DNA of 64,000 nucleotides, taken from assembly GCA_965212125.1 (NCBI GenBank), contig OZ243045.1, positions 1-64,000 on the forward strand. The letters are read 5' to 3'. This document shows positions 15,689 through 24,392 of the stretch, one piece after another. Within the stretch, counting starts at the first letter, position 1, and each line of letters starts with the position of its first letter. Made by a program: the position numbers and the translations under genes. Below the pieces are notes generated by a model, which saw only the letters and a program-made list of their open reading frames with translations, was not told the origin of the DNA and made no database searches. The stretch is from CAYRJD01 sp965212125. Its GTDB lineage: Bacteria; Actinomycetota; Acidimicrobiia; Acidimicrobiales; Poriferisodalaceae.

Positions 15689-16470
15689 ACAACTCAAATA
15701 ATCAAAGCTCAGGTCAAGCGCCGCCGCTGGCGGACGGCTGGATCGACAGCGTCAGAGACTTCCATCGAGTCGCATATTCCGTTGTCGGGCAGGCCCGCCA
15801 CAACGCAACGGAGCGCTTCTCTCTAATGGTGGTAGAGGGCGGCTTCGGCACGCCTGTGTTTCCCGCCGACGGCGATGAATCGGGTCCGCAGCGTTGCGTG
15901 TGCGTGATAGGCGATCAGATTTGCGTGGGCACCGGCGCGGCCGGTGCGAGCAGTTGCGACGACTGCGAAACGACCGGCGAGAAAATCACCACGCTGCGAG
16001 CCGCCGCGGCTTTCGTGGGCATTGACGAGCCCGGCACTGTCGCTATGGAGCACGACAGCCCCGAGCTTGGCGACATTGATCGCATGCTGAACATAAGCGC
16101 GCAGGTGGGTGAAACGCTGGGCTGGTGGTTCGGGTTAGGTGCCGAGGTTCTAGCCGAGCTGGTGGCGCAGCCCGGTGCGGTCAACGCCGAGAACGTGGTT
16201 CTTTGGCCCGGGCATCTAGACATTGCCACCGACATTGGAGACCCTGCTGCTGGCCGTGCCTCCTATGGCTTGTCGCCCGGCGATCATTCTCATGACGAGC
16301 CCTATGTGTATGTCGGGGCTTGGAATGAAGTGGATCGCACCGAGAGCTTTTGGAACGACGAGCATTTCGCGGGAGCGTCGTTGGCTTATCAGGACTTGCT
16401 CGGGGTAGCCGACCCCAAAGCGATGGTGATGGAGTTTCTGCTTGCTGGCTACAACAAGCTGAACAACTGA
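15685..16470 (+). CDS. Uncharacterised UGSC-operon protein B with CxxC
   Basis: A 261-residue protein that I cannot place in a family. The GTG at 15685 overlaps the upstream TGA (GTGA) and is preferred to the in-frame GTG at 15664. Residues 70-100 hold a cysteine cluster: C71, C73, C80 and the pair C91/C94 in ASSCDDCETTGEK. The middle and C-terminal parts are acidic and tryptophan-rich (LGWWFGLGAEVLAEL, YVYVGAWNEVDRTESFW). No signal peptide or membrane segment is seen. It sits between two proteins that also carry CxxC-type motifs, which suggests thiol/selenol redox chemistry. Confidence 0.7.
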   Translation: MNNSNNQSSGQAPPLADGWIDSVRDFHRVAYSVVGQARHNATERFSLMVVEGGFGTPVFPADGDESGPQRCVCVIGDQICVGTGAAGASSCDDCETTGEKITTLRAAAAFVGIDEPGTVAMEHDSPELGDIDRMLNISAQVGETLGWWFGLGAEVLAELVAQPGAVNAENVVLWPGHLDIATDIGDPAAGRASYGLSPGDHSHDEPYVYVGAWNEVDRTESFWNDEHFAGASLAYQDLLGVADPKAMVMEFLLAGYNKLNN

Positions 16471-16471
16471 C

Positions 16472-16990
16472 TTGCAGTTTCTCAACCCCACTCACGAGGG
16501 GAGCACGCAGGGCTTTGAGCCGCCGCCTCGACTAGCGACTTTGGCTGGGGCAACCATCGGTGTCATTTCAAACGGCAAGGAAAAGACCGAGCCGTTTTTT
16601 GACCTGATGGAGCAGCAGCTACGCAACCGGTTTGGAGTGGCACAAATTGTGCGCCGTGTCAAGCGCAATTACAGCGCGCCAGCGCAAGCCGAGCTCATAG
16701 CCGAAGCCAAGGGCTGGGATGCGGTGTTGGCCGGGGTGGGGGATTGAGGTAGCTGTTCGTCGTGCAGTTTGCATGACGCAGTGACCGCCGAAAAAGCCGG
16801 GGTGCCGGCGGCTGGCGTTATGACGTCGGCTTTTGTGGATGCGGCGCAGCTGATGGCGAAGATGCAGGGCGCGCCAGAGTTTGAGTTTGTCGTGATTGAG
16901 CATCCCATCGCCAGCGCCGACCAAGAGGGTCTGCTGGCCAGGGCAGCGGTAGCCACCGATGCCGCCACCGCTATTTGGTTAGGTGCCTAG
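16472..16990 (+). CDS. UGSC-family selenoprotein, TGA read as selenocysteine
   Basis: A 172-residue protein when the in-frame TGA at 16745-16747 is read as selenocysteine. The frame before the TGA (91 codons) and after it (to TAG 16988-16990) forms one continuous UGSC-family protein: LATLAGATIGVISNGKEKTE, then KGWDAVLAGVGD, U92-G93-S94-C95, SSC98, LHDAVTAEKAGVP and IEHPIA. Cysteine homologues have CGSC at this site. A SECIS-like hairpin follows the TGA. The start is TTG 16472, one base after the upstream stop; no strong ribosome site is seen, so coupling is likely. The 3' end overlaps the convergent hemB by 12 bp. Function is unknown; a selenol redox centre is inferred. A nonsense mutation is unlikely, because the frame after the TGA is intact. 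Confidence 0.85.
16758..16778 (+). promoter_or_regulatory. SECIS-like hairpin downstream of the recoded TGA
   Basis: CGUCGUGC pairs with GCAUGACG (seven Watson-Crick pairs and one G-U) around a five-base loop AGUUU. The apical loop begins 18 nt after the TGA and carries a G in its first two positions, followed by U. This matches the general rules for bacterial SECIS elements bound by SelB. The element also encodes part of the protein. Confidence 0.75.
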
Positions 16991-18052
16991 CTCGGCGAAC
17001 TCACGCGCCAGGTAGGTCAGAATGATGTCCGCCCCGGCTCGCTTTATCGCTGTCAGATGCTCCAGCGCGGTGGCAGTGCCATCAATCCACCCGTTAGCCG
17101 CGGCGGCTTTCAGCATCGCGTACTCACCCGAAACGTGATACGCAGCTAGCGGCAAGTCAAACCTTGCCCGCGCCTGGGCGATTACGTCGAGATAGCTCAG
17201 AGCTGGCTTCACCATGATGATGTCGGCGCCCTCGCTGACGTCAAGCGCTATCTCGCTCAGCGCCTCGCGCACGTTGGCGGGGTCTTGCTGGTAGCTCTTG
17301 CGGTCGCCGCCGCCAGCGATGCTTACGTTCACCGCCTCACGGAACGGTCCGTAGTGCGCGGATGCGTACTTGGCTGAGTAAGCCATGATCGCAATGTTTT
17401 CGTAGCCGCCGCCGTCCAGCGCTTGGCGAATCGCTCCGACCTGGCCGTCCATCATCCCGGAGGGTGCGACCATGTGCGCGCCTGCCTGGGCTTGAGCCAG
17501 TGCGACCTGCTGGTACAGCTCAAGCGTGGCGTCGTTGTCTATTTCCACTGCGCCTGGCCCGCTTGCGCTGGCCGAACCGCCTCGCCCGCCTGCGCCACCG
17601 CTGGCCGGCTTCAGCAAACCGCAATGCCCGTGGCTGGTGTATTCGTCCAAGCAAAGATCCGCTAGCAGGGCCAGATCGTCGCCGTTGTCTTCACGCAGGT
17701 TTCGCAGCGCCACCTGCACCACGCCGTCGGCCGCCCAAGCCTGACTGCCCTGCTCGTCTTTTTCGGCGGGCAGCCCAAACAGCATCACGGCCTGTAGTCC
17801 GAGCGAGGCCAGCTCTTTCACTTCGGCTCGCAGCGACTCTTGAGTGTGCTGCAGCATGCCCGGCAGAGACGAAATCGGTTGCGGCTCGGTGATGTCTTCG
17901 CGCACGAACAGCGGCATGATCAGGTCGCTGGTGTTGATGTGAGTTTCGGCGACTAGTTCGCGCAGAGCAGCCGTGCGCCGCAGCCGCCGCATGCGACGAG
18001 CGGGAAACTGCGCGGACGCGCCCGCGGTTGCGTTGTCGTCCCGGTCGCTCAC
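16979..18052 (-). CDS. hemB: Delta-aminolevulinic acid dehydratase (porphobilinogen synthase)
   Basis: Condenses two 5-aminolevulinate molecules to porphobilinogen in haem synthesis. Active-site Schiff-base lysines are K228 (MAYSAKYASAHYGPFR) and K282 (IIMVKPALSYLDV). DEYTSHGHCG at 136-144 is the metal-binding region, and HMVAPSGMMDG is diagnostic. An insert of about 23 Gly/Ser/Ala residues (148-170, SGGAGGRGGSASASGPG) interrupts the conserved core just after GHCGLL. It is followed in transcription by the convergent UGSC gene and is preceded, 10 bp away, by an SCP2-like gene on the same strand. Demand for haem is clear from the P450 and DyP peroxidase nearby. Confidence 0.95.
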   Translation of the reverse strand: MSDRDDNATAGASAQFPARRMRRLRRTAALRELVAETHINTSDLIMPLFVREDITEPQPISSLPGMLQHTQESLRAEVKELASLGLQAVMLFGLPAEKDEQGSQAWAADGVVQVALRNLREDNGDDLALLADLCLDEYTSHGHCGLLKPASGGAGGRGGSASASGPGAVEIDNDATLELYQQVALAQAQAGAHMVAPSGMMDGQVGAIRQALDGGGYENIAIMAYSAKYASAHYGPFREAVNVSIAGGGDRKSYQQDPANVREALSEIALDVSEGADIIMVKPALSYLDVIAQARARFDLPLAAYHVSGEYAMLKAAAANGWIDGTATALEHLTAIKRAGADIILTYLAREFAELGT

Positions 18053-18062
18053 ACGCCAAAGG

Positions 18063-18509
18063 CTAAAGCCCAGACAGAGCCGTATCTACCGCTGCCAGCG
18101 CATCGGATGCGGCGAGCAGTTTTGTTACGTCGCCGCTGATTTTGATTTGACCGGATTGGATCGCGGCTAAAGCTCCAAGCTGCCCCGCCCGAATCTTGGC
18201 TGCCACCGCGGCGTCTTGCGTAAGAGTCACGTCGGCGGGACGGGTGGTTTGGGCTGGCGTGGTTTGTGGGTGGGTGGCCTGCGCTTGCGCTGGATCGCGC
18301 TCAATGGTCGCCCGACCAGCGGTGATTATCAGTCGGTAGCGCAGGTCGCCGCCGTTCTCACCACCGAGGAGCACGCAGTGCCCCAGCACCAGCTCCGCAT
18401 CACCAGTTTGAACATCACGCAAAGCCGCCTGCGCGGCGGCAAACCATTGGTCGCTGCCAAACACGATCGTCCCAGGATCAGCTGCCGGATCGGCTGTCTG
18501 CTCGTTCAC
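18063..18509 (-). CDS. SCP2 sterol-carrier-like domain protein
   Basis: A 148-residue protein with the SCP2 lipid-binding layout: FGSDQWFAAAQAALRD, a beta-sheet segment (LRYRLIITAGRATIERD), a variable Gln/Thr/Pro-rich loop, then ADVTLTQDAAVAAKIRAG and a C-terminal IQSGQIKISGDVTKLLA helix. Such proteins bind lipids or CoA esters. It precedes hemB by 10 bp on the minus strand and so is probably co-transcribed. Family membership is fairly clear; ligand unknown. Confidence 0.75.
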   Translation of the reverse strand: MNEQTADPAADPGTIVFGSDQWFAAAQAALRDVQTGDAELVLGHCVLLGGENGGDLRYRLIITAGRATIERDPAQAQATHPQTTPAQTTRPADVTLTQDAAVAAKIRAGQLGALAAIQSGQIKISGDVTKLLAASDALAAVDTALSGL

Positions 18510-18572
18510 CTAACGGCGACGCTAATGAGCTTCGGCCACTGAACCTTGCGCAGATGATTACGCTCAGCGATT

Positions 18573-19235
18573 ATGAAAGAAAACCAACTAGGCCTCAGCG
18601 CAGACGAAGTGCTTCGCACAACACGCTCGGTGCGAAAGCGACTTGATTTTGACCGCCCGGTGCCCGATGAGCTGCTGCGTGAATGCGCGGAGTTTGCCGT
18701 GCAGGCTCCGTCCGGCTCCAACATGCAGGGCTGGCATTTTGTGTTTGTGACCGAGCGGGAAAAGATCCAAGCGATCGCCGGCCTGTACCAAAAGGGCTTC
18801 AACGCTTATCGCGACAGCCCGGTGTTTGCCGGGCGCGCGGAGGAAGGCGTCAGCGACTTTCATGCAAACCAACAGGCCCGTGTTGTTAGCTCGGCTATGT
18901 ATCTCGCCGACAACATGCACCGCAGCCCGGCGCTGTTTATTCCCTGCATCACGAATCGCACCGACGATCCGGGCACGCTGGTCAGCCAAGCGGCGTCAAT
19001 CATTCCGGCTGCGTGGAGTTTCATGCTGGCGGCGCGCGAGCGGGGCTTGGGCACCTGCTGGACCACCCTGCACTTGATCTACGAAGCCGAGGTTGCTGAA
19101 ATCTTGGGCATCCCGTTTGACACGGTGCGGCAGTATGCGCTCAGCCCGGTTGCCTACACCCAAGGCACCGACTTCAAGCCGGCCACCCGTGAAAATCTTG
19201 ACGGGGTGATGAGCTGGAACTCCTGGAGCCGCTAG
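18573..19235 (+). CDS. Nitroreductase family protein
   Basis: A 220-residue FMN-dependent nitroreductase-type enzyme: LRTTRSVRKRLDFDRPVPDELL, QAPSGSNMQGWHFVFVTE, IIPAAWSFMLAARERGLGTCWTTLHL and EVAEILGIPFDTVRQYALSPVAY. It is paralogous to the first half of the fusion at 9978-11186 but lacks the SRPBCC domain. ATG 18573; divergent from the SCP2-hemB pair and followed 31 bp later by a short-chain dehydrogenase with which it may form an operon. Substrate unknown. Confidence 0.88.
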   Translation: MKENQLGLSADEVLRTTRSVRKRLDFDRPVPDELLRECAEFAVQAPSGSNMQGWHFVFVTEREKIQAIAGLYQKGFNAYRDSPVFAGRAEEGVSDFHANQQARVVSSAMYLADNMHRSPALFIPCITNRTDDPGTLVSQAASIIPAAWSFMLAARERGLGTCWTTLHLIYEAEVAEILGIPFDTVRQYALSPVAYTQGTDFKPATRENLDGVMSWNSWSR

Positions 19236-19266
19236 GCCGGCCAGCGCCGCCACGAACAACACACGC

Positions 19267-20040
19267 ATGGACGACTCAGACATATTTGACGTAGAGGGCA
19301 AAACCGTCGTCGTTACCGGCGGCAGTCGGGGGATGGGTCGCGCTATGGTGCTGGCCTTTGCCGAGCGCGGCGCGGACGTGGTAATCGCCTCACGCAAGAT
19401 CGAAGCCTGCGAAGAGCTAGCCAACCAGGTGCGCTCCACCACCTCATCCAAGGCGCTGCCGATCGCCTGTCACGTCGGTCATTGGGATCAATGCGACGCC
19501 CTTTGCGAAGCCACCTACGAAGAGTTCGGACGCTGCGACGTGCTGATCAACAATGCGGGCATGTCGCCCTTGTATCCGTCGCTGGTGGAGGTAACCGAAG
19601 AGCTTTTCACCAAGGTGATTGACGTAAACCTGAAGGGTCCGTTTCGGTTGTCGGCGCTGTTCGGCAGCCGCATGCAAGATGCGGGCGGCGGTTCGATCAT
19701 CAACGTCAGCTCTGTGTCGGCGTCCGTGCCGACCCCCAACGAGACCGCCTACGGAGCGGCGAAGGCGGGGGTGCACGCATTGACCAAATCGTTCGCCCGC
19801 GAGTACGGCCCAGCCGTGCGAGTGAACTGCATAATGCCGGGCCCGTTTCTGACCGACATCTCTCAGGCTTGGGACATGGACGCTTTCAACGAGCGCGCCA
19901 AATCTGAAATAGCGCTTGCGCGTGGTGGCGAGGCGCACGAGGTGGTGGGTGCGGCGCTGTATTTTGCGAGCGACGCTTCTAGCTATACGACAGGGTCAAT
20001 TCTGAAGATCGACGGCGGCACCGTCTGGCCGGCTAGCTAA
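19267..20040 (+). CDS. Short-chain dehydrogenase/reductase (SDR)
   Basis: A classical SDR of 257 residues. The cofactor motif is TGGSRGMG at about 18-25, the structural NNAG follows in CDVLINNAGMSP, the catalytic Ser is in IINVSSVSASV and the Tyr/Lys pair in TAYGAAKAG. The C-terminal GSILKIDGGTVW is typical. It would reduce or oxidise a carbonyl/hydroxyl with NAD(P). It is convergent with the CWB2 gene, with a duplicated GCCGGCTAGCTAAG (20028-20041 and 20067-20080) between and across the two stops. Confidence 0.92.
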   Translation: MDDSDIFDVEGKTVVVTGGSRGMGRAMVLAFAERGADVVIASRKIEACEELANQVRSTTSSKALPIACHVGHWDQCDALCEATYEEFGRCDVLINNAGMSPLYPSLVEVTEELFTKVIDVNLKGPFRLSALFGSRMQDAGGGSIINVSSVSASVPTPNETAYGAAKAGVHALTKSFAREYGPAVRVNCIMPGPFLTDISQAWDMDAFNERAKSEIALARGGEAHEVVGAALYFASDASSYTTGSILKIDGGTVWPAS

Positions 20041-20075
20041 GCCGCGCTGTCTGGCCGACCTGCCCAGCCGGCTAG

Positions 20076-21602
20076 CTAAGGCAGCGGTCGGGTGGCGGGA
20101 ACCGTGTAGGTAATCCCAGCCACGAAGCGGTTATCGCCCGTTGTGTACCCGGCGGCCCGGATGGTGTCGGGCTTCACGGTGATGACCGACCCAGCCGCCA
20201 AGCGCACGCAACACAGATCAACCAACACGTGCGCCTTCGGGTTGTCCGCATTCGGATCGGCTGGGTAATAGGTGAGCGTGTACTTGTCAGCCAGCTCGGC
20301 GCCGTCAATCAGATAAGAGCTTCGCTCAACCGCTGTCAGCTCATCGGCCTCTTCGGCAAAGTTGACGATGAAGCGAAACTCATTGGGATAGCCGACAACC
20401 TCGCCGCTGATCGGCTCGCCGACAGGTCCTTGATTGATGGCCTGGCTGACGGCTTGGTTGACGACGCTTTGCGTGACGGTGGCGGTGCCGCCCAGCACTT
20501 GGAGCTTGATGTTGGTGAGCTCGCCGTCTCTTTGCTGCGGCGTGCTCCTGAGGTAGCTGGCCGTGGCTTGAGGCAGAGAGCTAGTTTCCGTTAGCAGCAG
20601 CGGATTTTGCCTCTCACCCAGCAGTGCGCTACCGGCGAGAGCGTCGTAGGGGCTGCGTCCGTTGGCAAGGCCGAAGTCTTGGATCAGCCAACCGCATTCG
20701 CTTACACCGCTTGTCAGCGCGGCGGCCACCTGAGTGGCGGTTTCGAATCTGTCGGCGCCCGCCAGCCGAGTGATTTGAATGCCGCGGCTGGTTATCTGCT
20801 GATCTATCGCAGCCGGTATCGCGGCCGGGCCGCCGAGGATGACCACGCGTTTGACTCCGGCTGCGTCCAGGTATTCCAGCACCGAATCAGGCAGCCCCTC
20901 TGGCGGGGTGAGCAGAGTCGGGTGCGGCCCGGAATACGCCAGCGGTCCGCCCGATAGGGCGTCGGCGAATCCTTCACCGTTTGCTAGCAACACGGTTTGG
21001 TCGGTGGTGTTGCAGTACGCAGACAAGTCCGCCCCCGCAGCGCCGCCTACTTGTTGGGCGACAGCGACAGCGGTTCTGTAGCGATCGTCGCCGGAGACGC
21101 GGGTAACGGTTACATCAGTCAAGCCAGCCAAAGCATCCGCAACCGCTTGGGAAACCGCGGCGACCCCGCCCACGATGTGGACGTTGTTGATGTTGTTGCG
21201 GGTGATGAATGAGCTCACCACTCCAGCCAGGGCGCCGGGCGGAGTCAGCAGAATCGGTGCGCGTAAACGTCCGGCTAAAGCCGCCGCCGACAACGCATCG
21301 GGAAAACTTTCGCCCGACACCACAACCGCAGCGCTGACCGCAAAACCATCTTGGCGGACGGTGTGATCAACGAACTCCTGCGCGATCAGCGCAGCGGTGT
21401 CGTAGCGCGTGGGGCCAGCTAGCGGGCGAGCGCCGTCCGAATTCAACACCTCAGACGCACTACTGGCCGCCAAAGCAGGCCCAGGCCCAACAAGCCCCGC
21501 AAATCCGGCGAGCCCCGCCAGCGTGCCCACCGCTGTGCCCGCTACCAGCAGGCTCGCCACCATCAGGCTCACTAACCACCGCACAAACCACGAACGTCTC
21601 AC
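20076..21602 (-). CDS. Secreted CWB2 cell-wall-binding protein, short tandem paralogue
   Basis: An exported protein of about 508 residues. GTG 21602 (MRRSWFVRWLVSL) is preferred because it has AAAGG upstream and lines up with the start of its paralogue; the frame opens at ATG 21623. A signal peptide ends near GPALAASSASEVL. Three CWB2 modules follow (RPLAGPTRYDTAALIAQEF, VSGDDRYRTAVAVAQQ, RLAGADRFETATQVAAAL), with repeated VLLANG/VVVSGESFPDALSAA strands, and then one Ig-like domain. It lacks the longer C-terminal half of the neighbour and is almost certainly a tandem duplicate of it. Confidence 0.88.
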   Translation of the reverse strand: MRRSWFVRWLVSLMVASLLVAGTAVGTLAGLAGFAGLVGPGPALAASSASEVLNSDGARPLAGPTRYDTAALIAQEFVDHTVRQDGFAVSAAVVVSGESFPDALSAAALAGRLRAPILLTPPGALAGVVSSFITRNNINNVHIVGGVAAVSQAVADALAGLTDVTVTRVSGDDRYRTAVAVAQQVGGAAGADLSAYCNTTDQTVLLANGEGFADALSGGPLAYSGPHPTLLTPPEGLPDSVLEYLDAAGVKRVVILGGPAAIPAAIDQQITSRGIQITRLAGADRFETATQVAAALTSGVSECGWLIQDFGLANGRSPYDALAGSALLGERQNPLLLTETSSLPQATASYLRSTPQQRDGELTNIKLQVLGGTATVTQSVVNQAVSQAINQGPVGEPISGEVVGYPNEFRFIVNFAEEADELTAVERSSYLIDGAELADKYTLTYYPADPNADNPKAHVLVDLCCVRLAAGSVITVKPDTIRAAGYTTGDNRFVAGITYTVPATRPLP

Positions 21603-21780
21603 GCGAGGCCTTTGACTAAACATTTTGCTGTTCCAACGCTAGAAGATAAACGGCCGGTCGTTGTGGCGGGTCGCTACCAAGTCGCTACCAAACGATTACA
21701 ACCAACCAGCGCTGACCCAACGCTGCGGCCGAGCACTAGCAACTGATCGACACGCAGCCGACCGACACGAGATGGCGCGC

Positions 21781-24267
21781 CTAGTTGCTGACTCTTATTC
21801 GGCGCTCAACTCTGACGTTGTCGTCGTTGTCGGGATCGCCCACTCCGGTAGCGGCACCTTCGTCAAATATCATTGACCAACTTGAAGTGGGAGTGGTGTC
21901 TTCGTCTTCCGTTACGTCCACCGTCCATTCAACAAGCTCGCTGACAGCGCCCCCACTGGCACTGCGTTGGCTGAGATCCCAGTTGCCTGGTATGATCTTG
22001 GCGGTTGAGCTGCACCGGCCGGGGCACACCTCTATAGAATCTTCTGAAACCCTGACCGGCTGCGTCCAGCGCGCCAACACCGTGGCGGTTGTTGAGCCGT
22101 CAGAAAATGGCTCCGAAATGCCGAACGAGGGGGAGATGGAGTCGTCGAGGTCGTCGGCGTCTAAGTCGTCCCGTCCCACCAGCTGGAAATTCTCGCTGAA
22201 ATCTCTGGAAGCATCGGCCGCCCTTATTAGCTCCGCCGTGGTTACACGTGAGTCGTCGGTCGCACCATGGTCGGTGCTGCGGATTTCAAATAGCACACGC
22301 TTGCGACCTTCGGTCACAAACACCTTGGTCTGTCTAGCGCCGATGAACTCAACACTCCAGGTGTTGCCAGCGGCACCGGCAAAGTCGCCCGAGCTGCGCG
22401 TCGCCACCGCTAAACCATTTAGGCCCGAAATATCTACGGTGGAGGCCTGCGATGGGTGGCGGAATTTGGAGGCCGTCAGTTCGCCCAGTCGCGGCTTCGC
22501 AGCCGAACCGACCACATCACGTGTAAGCGAATTTGCATTGCCAGAGAGGTCGTATATCTCTCTTGAATCCACGGAAATCCTGTTGCCGCTCCGCAAATTA
22601 GCGCCAACCAGGAGGCCGGTCTCCCAGAGAAGCTCATCGTGGCCAGTGGCTCTTGCGGTCTCTGTGTCGTCGTTGGACGTACCGGTGCGATCTATCTCAA
22701 CTTCAAAGCTGAAGAGTTCATTGCCGTCTTCGTCGTAAGGTGTTTCGCTAAGGCGCAGGTAAATCCTGTCTGCCCCGTTCACCCCGTGAGGGATTATCCG
22801 CGGCCGCAAATTGTCCCTCGGAATCGTGAAACTAGTCGCCCTGACAAAGCGGTTGTCGCCTTGCGTGTGAAGTTCGGCCCTGATGGTTTCGGGCTTCACG
22901 GTGATGACAAAACCCGACCTCAGGCGGAAGCCTTCCAACGTGATCTCCACGTGGGCTTTCGGGTTGTCCGCATTCCGGTCGGCTGCGAAGTAATCAATAA
23001 CGTCTCCGCTGAGAAGAGGATCGCCGTCAACGGTGTAGCTGTTCAGAGACTCGGCCGTTACATCGTCCACGTCGCTAGAGAAATTGATCGTGAATTGTGT
23101 TTCGCCGGGGGTGGCCACGATTTCCGCAGTGAGTGGGTTCGTGGTGGAGGCTTGGTTGATGGCCTGGTTGACGACGTTTTGCGTAACCGTGGCGGTGCCG
23201 CCTAGCACTTGGAGTCTGATGTTGGTGAACTCGCCGTCTCTTTGCTGCGGCGTGTTTTTGAGATAGGTGGCCGTGGCCGCGGGCAGGAAGTTAGTTTCCG
23301 TTAGCAGCAGCGGGTTTTGTCTTTCGCCTAGCAGCGCGCTACCGGCGAGTGCGTCGTAGGGGCTGCGTCCGTTTGCCAGTCCGTAGTCCTGGATCAGCCA
23401 GTCGCAGTCGTCCGGGCCGATCGTTAGTGCGGTGGCTACTCTGGCGGCGGTTTCAAATCTGTCGGCGCCAGCTAGGCGGGTGATTTGAATGTCGCGGCTG
23501 GTTAGCTGGCGGTCAATTGTGGCTGGGATCACGGCGGTGCCGCCGAGGATGATCACGCGCTCAACCCGGGCCGTGTTTAGGTATTCCAACACCGAACTTG
23601 GCAGTCCGCCTGGTGGGGTGAGCAGAGTCGGGTGCGGCCCGGAATAGGCGAGCGGCCCGCCGGATAGGGCGTCAGCGAAGCCTTGGCCGTTAGCTAGCAG
23701 CACGGTTTGGTCGCGGGTGTTGCAGTATTCGGTCAAGTTCACACCGGTGCTTCCGCCCACTTCCACGGCGACGGCGACGGCGGTTCTGTAGCGATCAGCG
23801 CCGGAGATGCGGGTAACGCTCACGCCGGCCAGGCCGTCTATCGCGTCGGCTACTGCTTGGGAAACCGCAGCTGTGCCGCCCACGATGTGGACGTCGTCAA
23901 TGTTGTTGCGGCTGATGAATGACCGCACCACGCCAGCCAGGGCGCCGGGCGGAGTCAGCAAGATCGGTGCGCGCAAATGTCCGGCTAAAGCCGCCGCCGA
24001 CAACGCATCGGGAAAACTTTCGCCCGATACCACGACCGCATCCGTGACTGTAAAGCCGCCTTCGTCAAAGCCGTAATCAACAAACTCCTGCGCTATCAGC
24101 GCAGCCGTGGAGTAGCGGGTGGAGCCTGCCAGCGGGCGATCGCCGTCCGAATCCAATATCTCAGACGCACTATTGGCCGCTAATACCGACCCGGAGCCTG
24201 CCAGCCCGGCAAACATCACGCTCACCACCAGGGCCACCAACAATCGCACAAACCACAAACGTCTCAC
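21781..24267 (-). CDS. Secreted CWB2 cell-wall-binding protein, long tandem paralogue, 828 aa
   Basis: The start GTG 24267 (MRRLWFVRLLVALVV) has GGAAAGG seven bases upstream; the longer frame to 24330 has no such support. A signal peptide ends at SVLAANSASEI. Three CWB2 modules (ADRYRTAVAVAVEVGG, ADRFETAARVATAL and the first TRYSTAALIAQEF) are nearly identical to those of the downstream paralogue. Residues about 400-600 are SbsA-like Ig modules. Near 650 there is a GDFAGAAGNTWSVEF module of the type repeated in adhesins and phage proteins, also present in the 6202-9069 protein. The final 150 residues are acidic. Likely a cell-wall-attached surface or adhesion protein. Confidence 0.88.
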   Translation of the reverse strand: MRRLWFVRLLVALVVSVMFAGLAGSGSVLAANSASEILDSDGDRPLAGSTRYSTAALIAQEFVDYGFDEGGFTVTDAVVVSGESFPDALSAAALAGHLRAPILLTPPGALAGVVRSFISRNNIDDVHIVGGTAAVSQAVADAIDGLAGVSVTRISGADRYRTAVAVAVEVGGSTGVNLTEYCNTRDQTVLLANGQGFADALSGGPLAYSGPHPTLLTPPGGLPSSVLEYLNTARVERVIILGGTAVIPATIDRQLTSRDIQITRLAGADRFETAARVATALTIGPDDCDWLIQDYGLANGRSPYDALAGSALLGERQNPLLLTETNFLPAATATYLKNTPQQRDGEFTNIRLQVLGGTATVTQNVVNQAINQASTTNPLTAEIVATPGETQFTINFSSDVDDVTAESLNSYTVDGDPLLSGDVIDYFAADRNADNPKAHVEITLEGFRLRSGFVITVKPETIRAELHTQGDNRFVRATSFTIPRDNLRPRIIPHGVNGADRIYLRLSETPYDEDGNELFSFEVEIDRTGTSNDDTETARATGHDELLWETGLLVGANLRSGNRISVDSREIYDLSGNANSLTRDVVGSAAKPRLGELTASKFRHPSQASTVDISGLNGLAVATRSSGDFAGAAGNTWSVEFIGARQTKVFVTEGRKRVLFEIRSTDHGATDDSRVTTAELIRAADASRDFSENFQLVGRDDLDADDLDDSISPSFGISEPFSDGSTTATVLARWTQPVRVSEDSIEVCPGRCSSTAKIIPGNWDLSQRSASGGAVSELVEWTVDVTEDEDTTPTSSWSMIFDEGAATGVGDPDNDDNVRVERRIRVSN

Positions 24268-24333
24268 GCAAATACCTTTCCCAATACTTCCACTTAAATA
24301 TTTGAGATCGGCTTTGAGAGTACCACTCACTAT

Positions 24334-24350
24334 GCGGTTGGCTGAACCGC
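24334..24350. terminator. Short hairpin between MBL and CWB2 genes
   Basis: GCGGTT-GGCTG-AACCGC makes a 6-bp stem between the stop of the MBL gene and the start of the next minus-strand gene. There is no T-run, so it is only a weak terminator or operator candidate. Confidence 0.25.
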
Positions 24351-24392
24351 CCCCAAGTGTTTGGTTTTAGTGCTTGGTGTGGTTGGTTTTGG

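Noticed and set aside
16745..16747. TGA as a simple nonsense mutation in the UGSC gene
   Set aside because: The frame after it is intact and family-like, it falls exactly on the known Sec/Cys site, and a SECIS-like hairpin follows.
22639..23205. Long frames antisense to the CWB2 genes (also around 21785-22738)
   Set aside because: Shadows of the strongly biased CWB2 coding sequence; no start signals and no protein-like pattern.
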